A stretch of 64,000 bases of DNA from NCBI GenBank assembly GCA_024734555.1, contig JANPWX010000063.1, positions 1,011,886 through 1,075,885 of the forward strand. The letters run 5' to 3'. Shown here piece by piece: positions 1-12,679 of this stretch (positions are counted from its first letter, which is position 1; the number at the start of each line of letters is the position of its first letter). The notes under the pieces were generated by a model, which was given only the letters and a program-made list of their open reading frames with translations, was not told the DNA's origin and searched no databases. Made by a program: the position numbers and the translations under genes. This stretch comes from Trochalopteron elliotii (taxonomy: Eukaryota; Chordata; Aves; Passeriformes; Leiothrichidae).

Positions 1-802
1 CTGCCTCCAGGTCAGTCACTGATGCCATCACACAGATCCAGTGAAGAAGCAACCTTTGCTCCTTGGGCAAAAAAAAAAGGGATTTAATAACTTGTCCTCA
101 ACTACTGAGCAGCTATTTTGCCTCCGGAACTGCAGGAAATGAATAAATGATAAATGTGTTCATCATGACCAGGTTAAAAAGAACCAAGACTGGCAAAGGA
201 ACAGCCTTCAGCAGCTGCTGCAGAGGAGCAGAGGATCATGAACACAGAACACAGGTGGGAAGAGACCAGGCTGACTTGTCAAGTTTTGAATATCTTAAAG
301 GACAGAAGTTTCCACAACATCTCTTACAATCTGTTCCACCCCCATGGTAAAATAAACTTGCCTTCTACTCAACTGGAGTTTCCTGTGCTCCAGCTTCTGC
401 CCTGTCCTGGTGCACCTACCACAAGCCTGGCTCTGTCTGTTCCAAAGGCTCCCCTGAGTCAGATGGAGAAGCTGGAAGAGCTTCCCCTCCTCCTCCCAAG
501 GCCCAACACACCTGACTCCCTTCACCTCTCCTGGTGGGCCACCTGCTCCTTCCCCCTGTGCCCTGTCACAGGGCTTGCAAAAGGGTCATGTCCCCTTCTG
601 GAAGTGCCCTTTGAAAGGGGAGAAAAGGAGACTTGGACAGGGGACAACCCACACCAGGGGAAACAGGATTTCCACAGATAGTTATTTAACTACCAGTAAT
701 AGAGGGAGTTGAGAAAGAATGTGGAAAACACCCAGTACAGATCCTTGACAGAATCTGTGAAGAGTTTTTTATCTATTTTAATCACACACACAAAGTCAGA
801 AT

Positions 803-806
<4 letters not shown>

Positions 807-839
<33 letters not shown>
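807..839. repeat. Poly(A) run of 33 bases
   Basis: An uninterrupted A tract on the plus strand, followed by a short GA-rich run and preceded by a CA-rich stretch. It could be the tail of an old retroposed sequence, but the upstream bases match no repeat I recognise. Confidence 0.9.
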
Positions 840-842
<3 letters not shown>

Positions 843-1683
843 AGAGAGTTCAGCTTCTTTTTAGGACCCAAATAAAGAAAAACTTGGGGCTGTGTTGGAA
901 GTTCTCTGACAGTCTGGGTTTTATGAAGAAGTTTAACTTCTGTCTTTCTGTTAAGAACCGTTAGGGAACGATAGGAGAGAGGCTGGCAGTGTTTTCTGTG
1001 AGATAAGGGAAACCCAAAGCTGCACCTCCTAGTCCCTTGATATTTTGGGGGCAGAGGAATCTATATGGAACCTGTAAGTCTGTCTGCGGCTCATGAAGGA
1101 TGTTTTAGGGCATGGAAACCAGAAGCTCTTCAGTCAAGCTATAAAATTCTTGATTAGATAATGCACAACAAAAAAACCAGACTTATCTATTAATCTCCAA
1201 GAATTTAACAAATGACAAGGACAGCAGAGGAGGTGATGTAATCAGGTTTTCAGTTATCATTTTTGACAAAACCTCTTTCTAAAGGTTCTTCTGATCTCAC
1301 AGTGACCACCTACCACACTTTCTAACCACAGCACATTGCACATGCCAAGGTGGACTACAAAAAAAAAAAAAAAGGTTGGTTTAATACTGAAGAGTAAAAA
1401 TGAACAAGTCGTCCTAATATTTGGTCATATTTAAAGTCCCTTGCATGACTACTGAGATGTTTGATGCTACTGTGCCAGATTGCTTCCAGTTTCTTAATGC
1501 TGTAGTATGAAACTAAACACCTTAACAGAGAGTGAAAGTGTCAGATAAACAGCAATGCCTTCATAACTGTAATCTCATTATGTTTAGTAGACTGCTCCAA
1601 ACATCATTTTATTGAATAATTGTCACTTCCTGTGAAAGAATTCAAGCAAGATTAACTCTCAAGTCAACCCTTTTACCTACTGA

Positions 1684-1765
1684 AAGATGTCCCTGCCCAT
1701 GGCAGGCAGGTTGGACAGGATGATATTTAAAGGTCCTACACAACCCAACCCATTCTATGATGATT
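1684..1765 (+). mobile_element. CR1 LINE 3'-end fragment
   Basis: The plus strand reads like the 3' terminus of an avian CR1: a segment ending in a GGTTGGACAGGATGAT-type motif, then AAAGGTCC, CCAACCCA and the terminal TTCTATGATGAT. The CR1 family ends in short ATTCTATG-type repeats. Only about 80 bases remain, which is typical of 5'-truncated copies. Confidence 0.8.
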
Positions 1766-4700
1766 TTGTCTGGAATAAAGAGTCAGTTACAGATTTGCAG
1801 CTCCCTTGGTTACCCTGATGCCTTTCTGACCCTCTGCAAGATACAGACATGATCTCCTCAGGGTGCCAGGAGTGATGTGATGCACCGAGACCAGAATCAC
1901 TCCCAGACACCAACGGTGTGAGCTGCAGTCACAGATCAAAGGCAGAAGTGAGACATCAACCCAGCTCGCTTTAAAGTCAGGTCCACATTTCAAAGAATAT
2001 GTAAGAACAAAAGAACTGAAGAGGAAGAGATCAAGGCTCCAGCAGACAGCAGCAGACAAGAAACTAAGAATGGTTCTTTCCCCCACAAGCTGCTTCTGGA
2101 TAATGTCAACCAGCAAAGGACAACAAGTGTTAGTACTTTGCTTTCCTCCCACATTCTCCTTGCAGCCTTGACCTTCAAAGTCAGCCTCCAAATTTTTGAA
2201 TACCAACAAGCTGCTTCTCACCACGTACAAGTGGGGTGAGCAGTGCCAGAGCACCACCAGAGCACCCAAAATGCAGAACTTCCATCCTCAGTGCTCACAA
2301 ACCAGGTGCCTTAACCAATCCCTGCATGTGGAATTTTACCAAGTCCTACCACAACCCTTCTGAAGGGCCACAGAGAAATGCTTTTAATTACAAGCTGCAG
2401 TTTGAATTAAGTCACTCAAATAGCAAGCCTCATCCAAACAATGGAGGGATGCTTACGGCTTACCCACAAGTCAGCAGCCCAGTTTGAAGCTAAATGTGAA
2501 TTCAAAGTACAAAATAACTCCATCTTCAGACAAACCTCTACTCAATGAAGGGGGAAATGGAGAACATTCTTAGTGTTATTTATCACATTTGACCATCATG
2601 ATTCATTCCCTTTTCCATGCCTTAGAAAATGATGCTGAACTAATTCCAGATGTCTTTCCTAACAATTAGAAATACAGAATATAATGGTATTTTCTGCAGT
2701 CATAAAGAGCAATGCCTCCATCCGACACAATCTCTGTTCTTTGCCATTTCAAAAGACCCGAAGAGAACAAACACATCTTTTAAGAGGGAACAAAAAACCC
2801 TCAACCCACCTACTAGCACCTATTGCTCCCTCCAGGCTGCTTCTCCTCTTGAGAAGGTAAAAACCAGAAATTCCATATTCACCATCCCACATTATGCTTC
2901 CCCTACCCCTTGTTTGCATTTAGGTTAGGAAAGAAATGTGGCTCCCCCTCCTTCTGTACTACCTGACACTCGGAATTGCACAGAGTGTAGGAAACAGCCT
3001 AACCCACCCTTCAGTGTTTACTGGTTTTCATTTTGAGTCTCTACAAGGCTGGTAATGCATGACTTCTCCATACATCAGGACTGACCCTCCCAAAAAATTT
3101 AACACACAGCCTGAAGTTTCCATCACTACTTGGTGTGAACATGAGACAGATAAGCAATTCCATTCAGTCCCCAGGAGGCACAGTAAATCCAGCTGCTGCC
3201 AGGTGCAGAGCTGAGCTCAGCGAGGGGCACCCCATCATCAGGTACTTCAACACCCTCTGCACACACCAGCTGCCATCACACAACACCAGGAGAACTGTAC
3301 AGCTCACCCTGACACTCCATTACCTCCACATCTCAAGCTTTCAGAGATTTTTTTTTTTTCTTCCTCAGAAACAGTAAGAACTGGTCTCTGCATTAGAGCC
3401 CACGAGCAGATGCTGGATGGATTAAATCCCCTGAATCAGTCAGAGCTCTCAGCAGTGTTGCTCCCCCAACACTTCTCCCTTCCCCTACCATCACACCCCA
3501 TGCCTCTCCTCCTGCATTTTTAGAGCCATCAGTGCACACCAGCTCCACTGAATTAACGAGTTCTAATGGCTCTATTCCATGGCCACTGGCATGGTTTTCC
3601 ATGGTTTTCCTCACCAGCTGGGAACTGGTGCCACAGAGGCCCCAGACCCACGTTCCCTGTGGGATTCACATTGTGCACAACTTAATGAAACACAGAAGTG
3701 ATTTGTCCTCAGCTAACTAAAGAAAGAAGCTGGGATGGTTCTGCTTTCAGCTGTACCTTTACAAGCACATTTCATACCCACACAGACTTTGGCTGCCAGT
3801 TTTTCTGTGCAAAATCTAAAAATTAAAATTAAGTTGTCTTCATTCCTAAAAACTTTTTAATATATAAAAGTCAGAAAGACTGTAGAGCTGTAACTCAGAA
3901 GTAGTCATGTCTTCCTTGAAAAAAAAAAATCTTTTCCCATACCCACACCAGATTAATCTACAAACACATGAACACTCCCATGGTTCAGTTTCAGAATAGA
4001 AATATTCCCAGTTAAGAGCTGAGGTTATGCTTTATTTTATCATTTCAGACAGTGAAAGCAGCTGTAGCAGCATCTTCAACATGCAGCAGTACCTCCTGCG
4101 GTTTCCAGAGATAGGGCTGTGGTTTTCAGCATCACTGCAAAGGGGGCAAAATGCAGCTTCCTAATAGTGGAATAACTCAGATATTACAGAGTGTAGGCTG
4201 GCAGCAGAAGTTCCCTATCAGAATTTTTTTTCCATTACACCTCAGGGGTTTTTCCTCCACCTGCTTCTTGTAAGCAACTGATGTTCTCGTATTACTTGAT
4301 ACAAACCAAAACTCAGCTATGAAAGGTAAAGAAAGTCACATAAAAGTTTGCTACAGAGAGGCCTCCCTGAAATTTGATATTAAAGGGAATTTGCAAGTCA
4401 AACAATTGGGGAAAAAACCCACCAGTACTCTATTCTTATCACATAACGAGACTCAGACAACAAAGCTTCATTTCCTTTCCCTGGTGGGAAGTTTCCTCCT
4501 TCTGAAAGAAGTTCTGACTTTTTAACCAACACACCCTTATGCAAATATTCTGAATCCCTATGAGTTGTTCCTAAGCATTCCTTCATTAAATGCTGAAGCT
4601 CTTCCCAAAATGAAATGCACTGGCTCATGGAGAAATTAATTCTTCTGCACTGTCACTTCTACATGAACCTGGATTTCTTCTCTATTTTATTTTTGTTTTG

Positions 4701-7700
4701 CTTGTGGTTTGGAGGGTTGGTGGTTTTTTGGGCTTTTTAAACCTATGTCTCTCAGTAGACTTCACAACAGAAACATGTAACTCAGCAGAGCTGAAGCTGA
4801 CAGGCAGTATTATTTGAGAAACCTTAGGTTTCACTGGCAGTTAGAAACCACAAACAAGAGAAACCCCCTGCTCTCCCAAAGCCTTGTCCTCCATGAGGAT
4901 TTCAGAGATGATGGAGGAGTATGATGGGGCAAGAGAGTACAACCAACAGAGAAATTGATACAAAAAGCCCACAAAAACCAGTAGGATGGGAGCATTGAGG
5001 GCAAACCACACGCTGTATGAAAGGACAATGAAATAAGTTCATTATCAAAGTCAAGAACACAGCAACATTTAGACAGGAATTCACCCTCAGTATGAACAGA
5101 TGCCTGTCCTTTAATAGCAAACACTTGCTAAACAAGTTTCAGAATGTATATAATGAGGCCCCAGTCATAATTTTGTTTTAAAGCTTTATTCATCTACATG
5201 ACAGGTTCAACTTCAAACAATTTTTTGATTGATCTAGCTAAGCCAGTGAAACCTCCACTCTTGGGAATTCTTCTAAAATTGGCTTATTTAAAATAAATCT
5301 AAATTAGCACATCCACACACACTTCCTACTACTAAATTAACATTTAAACTTCATTATTTTCTCACATTAATAAGCTCTCGAGTACATTTTGTGACTAAAC
5401 TAGGAACATAAAAAAAGCATTGCTGAGACAAGAAGTTGCAATACTCTGACCTCTGACATGAGCAGTTCAAACAGAGCCACCCACTGTTGGTGCCCAAGGC
5501 TGCCAAGGCAGCTCCTCAGTGGCCACAGAAGAGTTACTTTTTTCCTAGACTATATACAAAATCATAAATATCCCTGGATACATGTAAGTTTCACAAGTGT
5601 ATTTTCAAGCTTCCCAAGATAACATGCTGAGATTAGTTTCTTTCTCAAAAAAAAAATGAAAACTTCAGTTTTGCTCTGCATCTCCTCTTGTCACACCCAA
5701 CACAGGCTGGAAGTGACACAATGAGACATTAAATTCATGTACTGTTTAAACTTACAGTCCTCAGACTTACACACATTTTATTAAGACTATTCTCCCCTTT
5801 CTGATTATAAAGCAGCTTGTACTGGGAATTCAATCAGGTTGTGCTAGGAGAGCTTTTGGGAAAAACTGTAGAGCCCAAAACTGCAGACGTAGAGCCCATA
5901 ACTGGAGTTATTCTGCATCTCTGAAAAGTTAAATATTTTAATGCTTCTCCCAAAGACAGAGACTTGCATGACTGCAGAGTTATTAATGCTGGGACCTGCT
6001 CTCCAACAACTTCACTGCAGGTGGCAATAAACTCTCATACAACAAGGCACAACACAACTGAGCAGCACTACAAAAAACAGAACAGGACAAACCAATTACA
6101 ATAGGAGGGAACAAATTACTCTCACCACACCTGTGATTAAAAAAAATAAATAAATCCCTTTCACAACCCCAATAGTAACAAAATATGGTAGCACTGTGGA
6201 CAGCTCAATGAGTACCCAATTCAAAAGAAAAACCTCAAAGCAATCTTTGGGCTGATCCACAGTACTTTCCCATCTAAATCAATGGTTTGCTTCCACCTTG
6301 GCTGTGTCCAGTTTTGTGAAATCACACAGTAAAAAAAAAAAAAAACAAACAAAACTTTCCTTCCTAGAAAGCCTGAGCACCAGGTACCACGTGGCTTCAC
6401 AGCTGCAGCACAGCTCTAAAGCAGGGTATTTAGGAGAAGTAATTTTGCTTAATATGAAATGCAAAGACAGAGTACAGAAACAGATTAAATAATGCTCACA
6501 CAAAAACTTCTTCTTTGAAAGCGCCAAATATTGTTCTGAAAAGACAACAATAAAAGCAAAACAATTCAAAATAGAGAGGTTAAAATGAATTGCACTAATC
6601 TGTGGTGATCACTAAACAGACTAAAAGACACCACTGATTAAAACAGTCCTGAGTATATAAAAGTACAGGCGTCACCTCAGTCTCGAGGAGTAAAAAAACT
6701 CCACTTCCTGGGCAGTACTAGAAAGTCTCTTCAAAGCACAACTTCTTAGAAATGGCTACCAAAGAGACTCACAGATTACAGCTCTGATGTAAAACATGAG
6801 AGACACTGCATAAAGTCACTCTGCCTGGGGTTGATATTATCCAGGTCTGTCTTTTCCCAATTCCTGCAGTAAAAAAATGTATAATGAATTTTTTAAGTTC
6901 AAATTTGTGTATTACAATATATGTGGGGAAAAAAAAAAACACCAAAAATCCCTTTGCACTGAGTTCAAAGGGCTGTGCTTCCCTAGTCAATAGGATAAGA
7001 GATATTTTACATTCTAGTGGGCTGCTTTGTGAATACATCACAAAGGATGCAAGATACTAAAACAAATTAATTGAACAATGCATGGAACAAATCCCTACCC
7101 ACAGCCACTACAGTTAAAACTACGTAATATTTTCCACCAGCTTTTTTTTTTTCCTCTAGTTCATAACTTACCAAAAATAAGATACTGGAGGCTGACTTCT
7201 CTTCATTTAGAGATTTAGCAATAATTTCTGGGAGGCTGAGTATTAGAAGCTTCGTCACTAAAAACAGGACCAAGTATTTTGCTTAAACATGATGTAAGGG
7301 AAGCAAAACACCAAAATTCTGACAGGCCCTACAGGTTCTGTGAAGCTGCTGTCAGGACAGGCTTAGCCAACATGAACAGGACTTTCATCAGACATGTAAA
7401 GTTCCTAATCTGTGTTTGCAAGGTCAATTTAGCAGAAGTTTTTACTGTGTTTGTCGGCTGATCTCTGCAATTTCTGGAGGGCCAGAAGTGTTTAGAAGGG
7501 CTGGTTTCTGAAATGCAGAAATCTCTCCCTGCTGTACAGTTCTAAAGGGGTACAAGAATATCAGATAATCATCTAAGGGATTTTATCTTTTATATGCCTT
7601 TTCCACCTTTCTGTGAAAGAGAGGCAGACTGGTGGTGGTAGCAGTGAAGGAAGGGCTACAAATTGTGAAAAAAGAATTTTCCTGGAAGTCAGGAAGGTTT

Positions 7701-9349
7701 TGGGTGTTCCTCTGCACTGCCTCTGTACATTCCAATGTACCACTAAGGACGTACGAGCACACAACAGTTCTCCAAAAGTGAAAAACTTCAAGATGAAGTA
7801 AAAGTAAGTGCACAAAATCCCGTGTAACCACAGAGTCAGCAAGAGAATCACTGCTGAAAAAGGTGTTTCACTTTTCAATAGCAAATAGCACAGTTCAGTT
7901 CACCAAGGAAAGGAGGAAGTTTGGTGCCACATCTGACACCACTAATTACCCTTCCATCAAACCACCTCATCTTTAAGCCACCTGAAGACAACACAGTTAT
8001 CTGAGGCAAAATAATGATACAGAATTTTTCTTTCCTTAGGAAAATATATTGGTCATGACAACACCACATTTGAAAAAGTCATGCTGTGTTTTGCAGGCTG
8101 TAACTTTCTCAAATGCAATTTCAATTTTAGCAAAAACGAAGAAGGCAGAGGCTGTATATGGAGTTTCCATTCCCTCCTCTTTGTGTGGCAGCTTACAAAG
8201 AGTTTCAGCATTAATTGAGGGTCTAAAATTAAGCCAGAGAAACTGGATGACTCTGTGATACCAGCAGCAGAGTAAGACCAGGTCCACATCCACCCCCAAG
8301 AGAACAGAAAAAGCTTTTTTAAGAGAAGGGCAGACCTTTAGCAGGAGGTACAGGGGAGCTCTTGCTGCCACTGAAACACAAGCTAAGAGGACACTGGTGG
8401 ATTAAATTCCACCAGATGAAGTTTTTGCCATTTCTACTACCCCAGTTAAGGCATGGGGACCCCCTTCCCTGCACCACATTTTAAGACTGAAGACTGCCAA
8501 AGAGAATCAACATCCAAAATCTTCAAGAAAATATATGGTAGGTAAAAACAAGTAGCTGCACTGAAAACCATAACAGACTTACAAGTTTCAACAGTCTACT
8601 CACAATTTTTGAAGGGTAACTTAAAACTAAATGAGAAGAAAATAACATTAGTTCCACTAATTTAATGAAATTGGTTTTTGTGCTAGGGAAAAAAAGTTGG
8701 TATTTCACATGCAAAGCTATAAACAACTTCACACTCTTTTTCAGACAAGTGCTGCTTCAACAATAAAATAGGACCTTTAGCATCAGGCAAAACCAAATAT
8801 CCTTTCAAAGAAAGAAAAAGAAATCTGTGGTGTGCAAAGTTTAGAATTAATAAATACATTAAGACCTAGAAGCACAAGTTCCAGAAGTTTATGCAGCTTC
8901 TAATCAAGACTTTTAACTGAATGACAGTACTTTCATTAAGCCACTTTGACATTTTTCTGTCCTAAAAGGAGGTATACCAAAAAGTAGTAGTATCAAGCTT
9001 TTTCTTTAAAAAAGAATTCCCTCTCAGATTTTCAGATTTGTTACTTTTGACACTTTCTTGAAGCTAAAAAAAAGGGTAGGGACACAATACACAGCAAATT
9101 CAACAGCAAGTCAAGGATTCAGACAGTATTCGGGAAAAAGCAAAAAGGGATCATTAATTTCCTATTTATGGAAACAGTGATTTGATGACAACCCCTTCAT
9201 GTATAAAAACCCACCTTACTCCTGTGACATAACAGCGTGTTTGAACAAACTTTCCACCTGCAGCAACAACATTTTGGAATCAGTCAGATACAGCTTCCTA
9301 ACTTGCTTGACACCGTTTCCAGAAAAAGAATTAAGCCTAAAATAGCAAA

Positions 9350-9640
9350 CCCCGCGGCAAATTGAGCGGCTCCTCTGGCAGGAGGCCAGCACCAGGGGCA
9401 CCCTTAGCCTGGCCCGGCTGCAGAGTCCAGTTTGGGAAGGGGAGCTGGGAGAGCAAAGCAGCTCCTGCGCATCAGCAGCGTCCGGAGGGGGCAGCGGCGG
9501 GATCCGCATCCAGCGGGGACGGACGGAGCCTTTCCCGGGTGTCAAGGATGTGCTGACAGACCTGGAGAGGCGGCAGCTCTCGTGTGTTCACAGCAGCTCT
9601 GCCTCGGCGAGGGCTTGTAAACCACACCTCTGCTCTCTCC
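9350..9640. other. GC-rich patch inside the left-hand intron
   Basis: A roughly 300-base segment is much richer in G+C and CpG than its AT-rich surroundings, with CCGCGG, GGCGGG and GGCCCGG motifs. No splice-framed exon or known motif was identified. It could be an intronic promoter, enhancer or alternative first exon of the minus-strand gene. Composition is the only evidence. Confidence 0.4.
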
Positions 9641-11581
9641 TCCGAGCAGGATTTCACACACAGTGGTTTGGCAGTTTTCAGATTAACATGTGGCAGGGGA
9701 TTTCACAGTCCCTGCTGCCAGGCTGGTTCACAGAACAGCCATACTCGAATAAAAATCTCCACGATGCCCTGCCTTGTGTGTGGAGTGCAGCAGGAAGCTG
9801 CCTGGGCTGCCAGAAGCCGCTGTGCTGCCGAGGCTGTCCGTGGATGATTTCACAGGAAGGAAGCAGAGCCTCACTCACCATGTGGGGAGAACAACTCGCA
9901 GCTCCTACCCCGGCAGACACAGCCACGCCGGGGGAAAGGGCTGAGCCACACTGATAAACTCGGAAGTAAACAAGACACAAGATGAGATTGGCTGGAGGCA
10001 GCAGAACAGCAGGAGCCCGAGACACACACCAGTGACAACACACAGCCACCTAGAACTTGGTGAAAGTACAGCAGTGTCAGGAGCCCGAGGTGAAGAGGTT
10101 GTTGTTCCAGGAAGGGAAAACATTTTCTTTCACACCGAACATGGGTCCCTGATGGCAAAGAGCAGCCACCAGCCGGGAGATCATTCCAAGTGAAAGGGAA
10201 AGTGGTGGGATCAGATAGAGAGTAAATAGACTCCCACACATGAAACTACTCTCAAGCCCATATGCTAGTAAAATTTTTAATTATCTGTCCCCAAAAGCAC
10301 AATTTTGAACAAGATCTATCACCAGGAGGTGAACACAGCAAGAGCCCGATGTGAGCCACCATGAGCACCTGTAAACTCAAAGAGTACCTGTGCCTGAGCA
10401 AGAGACCCTGACACCAGAAACCACCAAAGGATTACATCTCTAGTTCTACACAGTTATTGCTACTGAAATGTGCAAACGATGTTACACATGAAAGTAAAAA
10501 CTTGAACATCAGTCTGGACACACAGAGCTGTAGGGACCTGTCTGCCTGCTGTACTATCAAGAGCCCCGTGACAAAGTAAAAACAGAGGAGCTGTACTTCA
10601 TGAGGAAAATAATCGTCCTGATTGTCTTTCTTGATCATTGCCCCTTCAAGAGAACCGTCAGAGGAAAAAAAAAAAAGCGAAAAAAAAAAAGCCAGCACCT
10701 AACTGTGGATTCCAAGATATGAATGCTTTTACAGAAGCATCTGTAGGAGGAGCCTTAAAAGACATCTCAGTTACAGGTCTTGTATTTCCCTACACCAGTC
10801 TTTGCTAGATTATCCCTCTAAAGAAAGAAATTTTACGCAAAACCATTGAGAACAGCAGCACAAAATAAAGTTCCATTTATTTTGAAACTTTTCTAGAAGA
10901 AAACTAAGTGCCAGTCACCCAAACACTGTCGTTTCTACACAAGAATCCTCACCACAGAAACAGCCTAACACTAAAAAGGAAAAAGAAACATTGTATCATA
11001 CGAACTGCACAAACTCGCACAGCAGCAACCTGTATTTCCCCAAAGTGATATTAAACGTCCCTAAGAGAGTTGCTAGCCCTTCTTTGCACGTCCACCTTTC
11101 CTTTGCTCCCGGATTTGCTCACACGACATGTCGAGCCTGAGGACACCTAACGCTGCCGCTCACGGCTCCCAGCCCTGCCGACATGCGGACGCTTCACCCG
11201 CACCTCCACAGCACAACTATCGCAGCGCGGCCGCCGACGAACACGCGGCCAGCCGGGAATCCCAGGATGGAGCCGGGAGGGAGGAAATGGAGACCCCGGT
11301 CCGCAGCGGGAGCTGTGCCAGCCTCAGGGCTCGGTTGAGAGAGGGGGGAGCGGGGCAGGGAAAGCGACCCTCCCCTCAGAGGGGCCTCCGGACACGCGGC
11401 CCTGCCCGAGGTGGCGGCGGCGCCCTGACCCTCCTTCCCTCCCCCGGCCAGCGCGGCCGCCGCTCCAACCAGGCCCGAGCCGGGGGGGTCGAGGGGCTCC
11501 CGGGGCTCCCCACCGGACACGGACTGGGAAAGCCGCTCCGGGGGGAGCGGAGAAGGGAAACAAACCCGGGCGAAAGCTCAC

Positions 11582-11612
11582 CGGGTCCGGCGGAGGGGGC
11601 TCCCGGGTACAT
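11582..11612 (-). CDS. AGO2: Probable AGO2 first coding exon (Argonaute-2, partial)
   Basis: On the minus strand an ATG with a purine at -3 opens ten codons reading MYPGAPSAGP plus one G, then a good splice donor (G|GTGAGC, donor GT at 11581-11580). Vertebrate AGO2 starts with MYSGAGP and also leaves its first coding exon after a few codons in phase 1, so the start, length and phase all fit. The position fits too: in human, AGO2 lies next to the 3' end of PTK2 on the same strand. AGO2 is the slicer Argonaute of RISC; its PAZ, MID and PIWI exons would lie left of this window. The peptide is short and diverges after the fourth residue, so the call relies on context. The alternative is an unrelated CpG-island gene. 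Confidence 0.55.
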
Positions 11613-11694
11613 GTCTCCGTGTGCGGCGGCGGAGGCGGCGGATCCAGGGGAGGGTACGGGGGAGGGAGCGAGCCCGAGCCCCGGCTATGCTGTC

Positions 11695-11756
11695 GGGGGA
11701 AGGGGAGGAGGAGGAGGAAGGGGAGGGGAGGGGAGAAAAGAAAAGGGGAGAGGAGG

Positions 11757-11787
<31 letters not shown>

Positions 11788-11801
11788 AGGGAGGAGGAGG
11801 G
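11695..11801 (+). repeat. 107-base homopurine tract (G- and A-rich)
   Basis: Every base on the plus strand from 11695 to 11801 is A or G: first GGGGA/GGA-type repeats, then two long A runs separated by one G, then GGA repeats again. The G-rich arms flanking an A-rich core give an approximate mirror symmetry. It lies 80-190 bases upstream of the AGO2-like ATG on the minus strand, where it reads as a polypyrimidine tract. Confidence 0.95.
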
Positions 11802-12003
11802 CCGGGAATCCAGGTTACTCGTCGGCACTGAGGAGCGGGGAGGGGAGGAGGAGGAGCCGCGGGGTCACGGGGAAGGGGCGCTCCGCCCTCCGGCCCGGGC
11901 GGGCGGGAAGCGGTCGCGGCTGCAGGACGAGGATCAGCGTCGCTGCCGCACCGAGGGGCCCCGTTCCCTGCTTGCAGCCCCTGCCCCAGCTCTGACCGCG
12001 GAG

Positions 12004-12310
12004 TCACAGAATCAGACAGGTTGGAAAAGTCCTCGGAGACTGCCGAGTCCAGCCTATGACCGGACATCACCACGTCAACCGGACCAGAGCACGGAGTGCC
12101 GTGTCCAGTCTTTCCTTAAACACCTCCAGGGATGGTGACTCCACCACCACCCTGGGCAGCGCATTCCAATGTTTAATCACCTTTGCTGTGAAGAAACTCC
12201 CCTAATGTCCAGCCTAAACCTCCCCTGGCGCAGTTTAAGACTAAGTCCTGTCATCCTGTGGCTTTCAGTGAGACCTTGGGAAATGACTGTGTGCCTCTAG
12301 CGCTCTCTCC
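12004..12310 (-). mobile_element. CR1 LINE fragment, reverse orientation
   Basis: The plus strand reads as the complement of a CR1 3' region: TCACAGAATCAGACAGGTTG, then phrases diagnostic of CR1 such as CTCCAGGGATGGTGACTCCA, CCTGGGCAGC and CATTCCAATG, and a TGTCATCCTGTGG-type segment. It begins directly at the upstream edge of the CpG island. Confidence 0.9.
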
Positions 12311-12563
12311 ACTACCTTTCCCTGTTACATGTCTGAAAGGTATGCTGTAATTATATCAGTATTACACATACTCTGCTGGATCCTGAATTAAATTTGGATT
12401 TGTGTGTTTGTATTCTTTTATTCCTCCTGTTGCTGCGAAAACCTCAGCTCAGTTACCTCATGGATTCCCCACATCCACTTCTAGTCATATCTATGAAACC
12501 CAGCTGTGGTGGGGTTGCCTTATTGTCCTTGTCAACCAGATACTGCCTGGTACTGTACACTTG

Positions 12564-12617
12564 TAAAGTTTAGTACAACCAGATAATGTCTGGTTGTACT
12601 TACGTAAAGTTTAGTAC
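12564..12617. repeat. Short hairpin flanked by a 14-base direct repeat
   Basis: AGTACAACCAGA (12572-12583) and its exact reverse complement TCTGGTTGTACT (12589-12600) form a 12-bp stem with a 5-base loop. The 14-base word GTAAAGTTTAGTAC occurs at about 12563 and again at about 12604, overlapping one arm. No gene is attached to it. Confidence 0.8.
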
Positions 12618-12679
12618 TGGGGAAAACAAACTAGACATGATGTGAAAGAGACAGAGTACTGATCAATATGATGCACTAA

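Larger units (their letters stand above)
1..11581 (-). other. Probable AGO2 intron 1 (partial), no exon recognised
   Basis: This 11.6-kb stretch lies downstream, on the minus strand, of the AGO2-like first exon, so it is most likely part of a long first intron. I looked for coding exons on both strands and recognised none; the open frames here are short and have no familiar motifs. It holds a 33-base A run (807-839), a CR1 tail fragment (1684-1765) and a GC-rich patch (about 9350-9640). The rest is AT-rich single-copy-looking sequence. If the first exon call is wrong, this is intergenic DNA. Confidence 0.45.
11090..12000 (-). promoter_or_regulatory. CpG island, probable AGO2 promoter
   Basis: About 0.9 kb is dense in CpG and GC-box-like GGCGGG/CCGCCC motifs, in sharp contrast to the flanks. 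It encloses the AGO2-like first coding exon (11582-11612, minus strand), so on the minus strand the part above 11612 would be promoter and 5' UTR. A long homopurine tract (11695-11801) sits in that part, and a CR1 fragment abuts the outer edge at 12004. No TATA box was seen, as usual for CpG-island promoters. The minus-strand assignment depends on the exon call. Confidence 0.7.

Noticed and set aside
11128..12138. Longest open frame of the window (336 codons, plus strand)
   Set aside because: It lies in a CpG island where stops are rare, is low-complexity (Gly, Arg, Glu and a Lys/Arg run from the homopurine tract), and its last 45 codons are a CR1 fragment. No family resemblance was seen.
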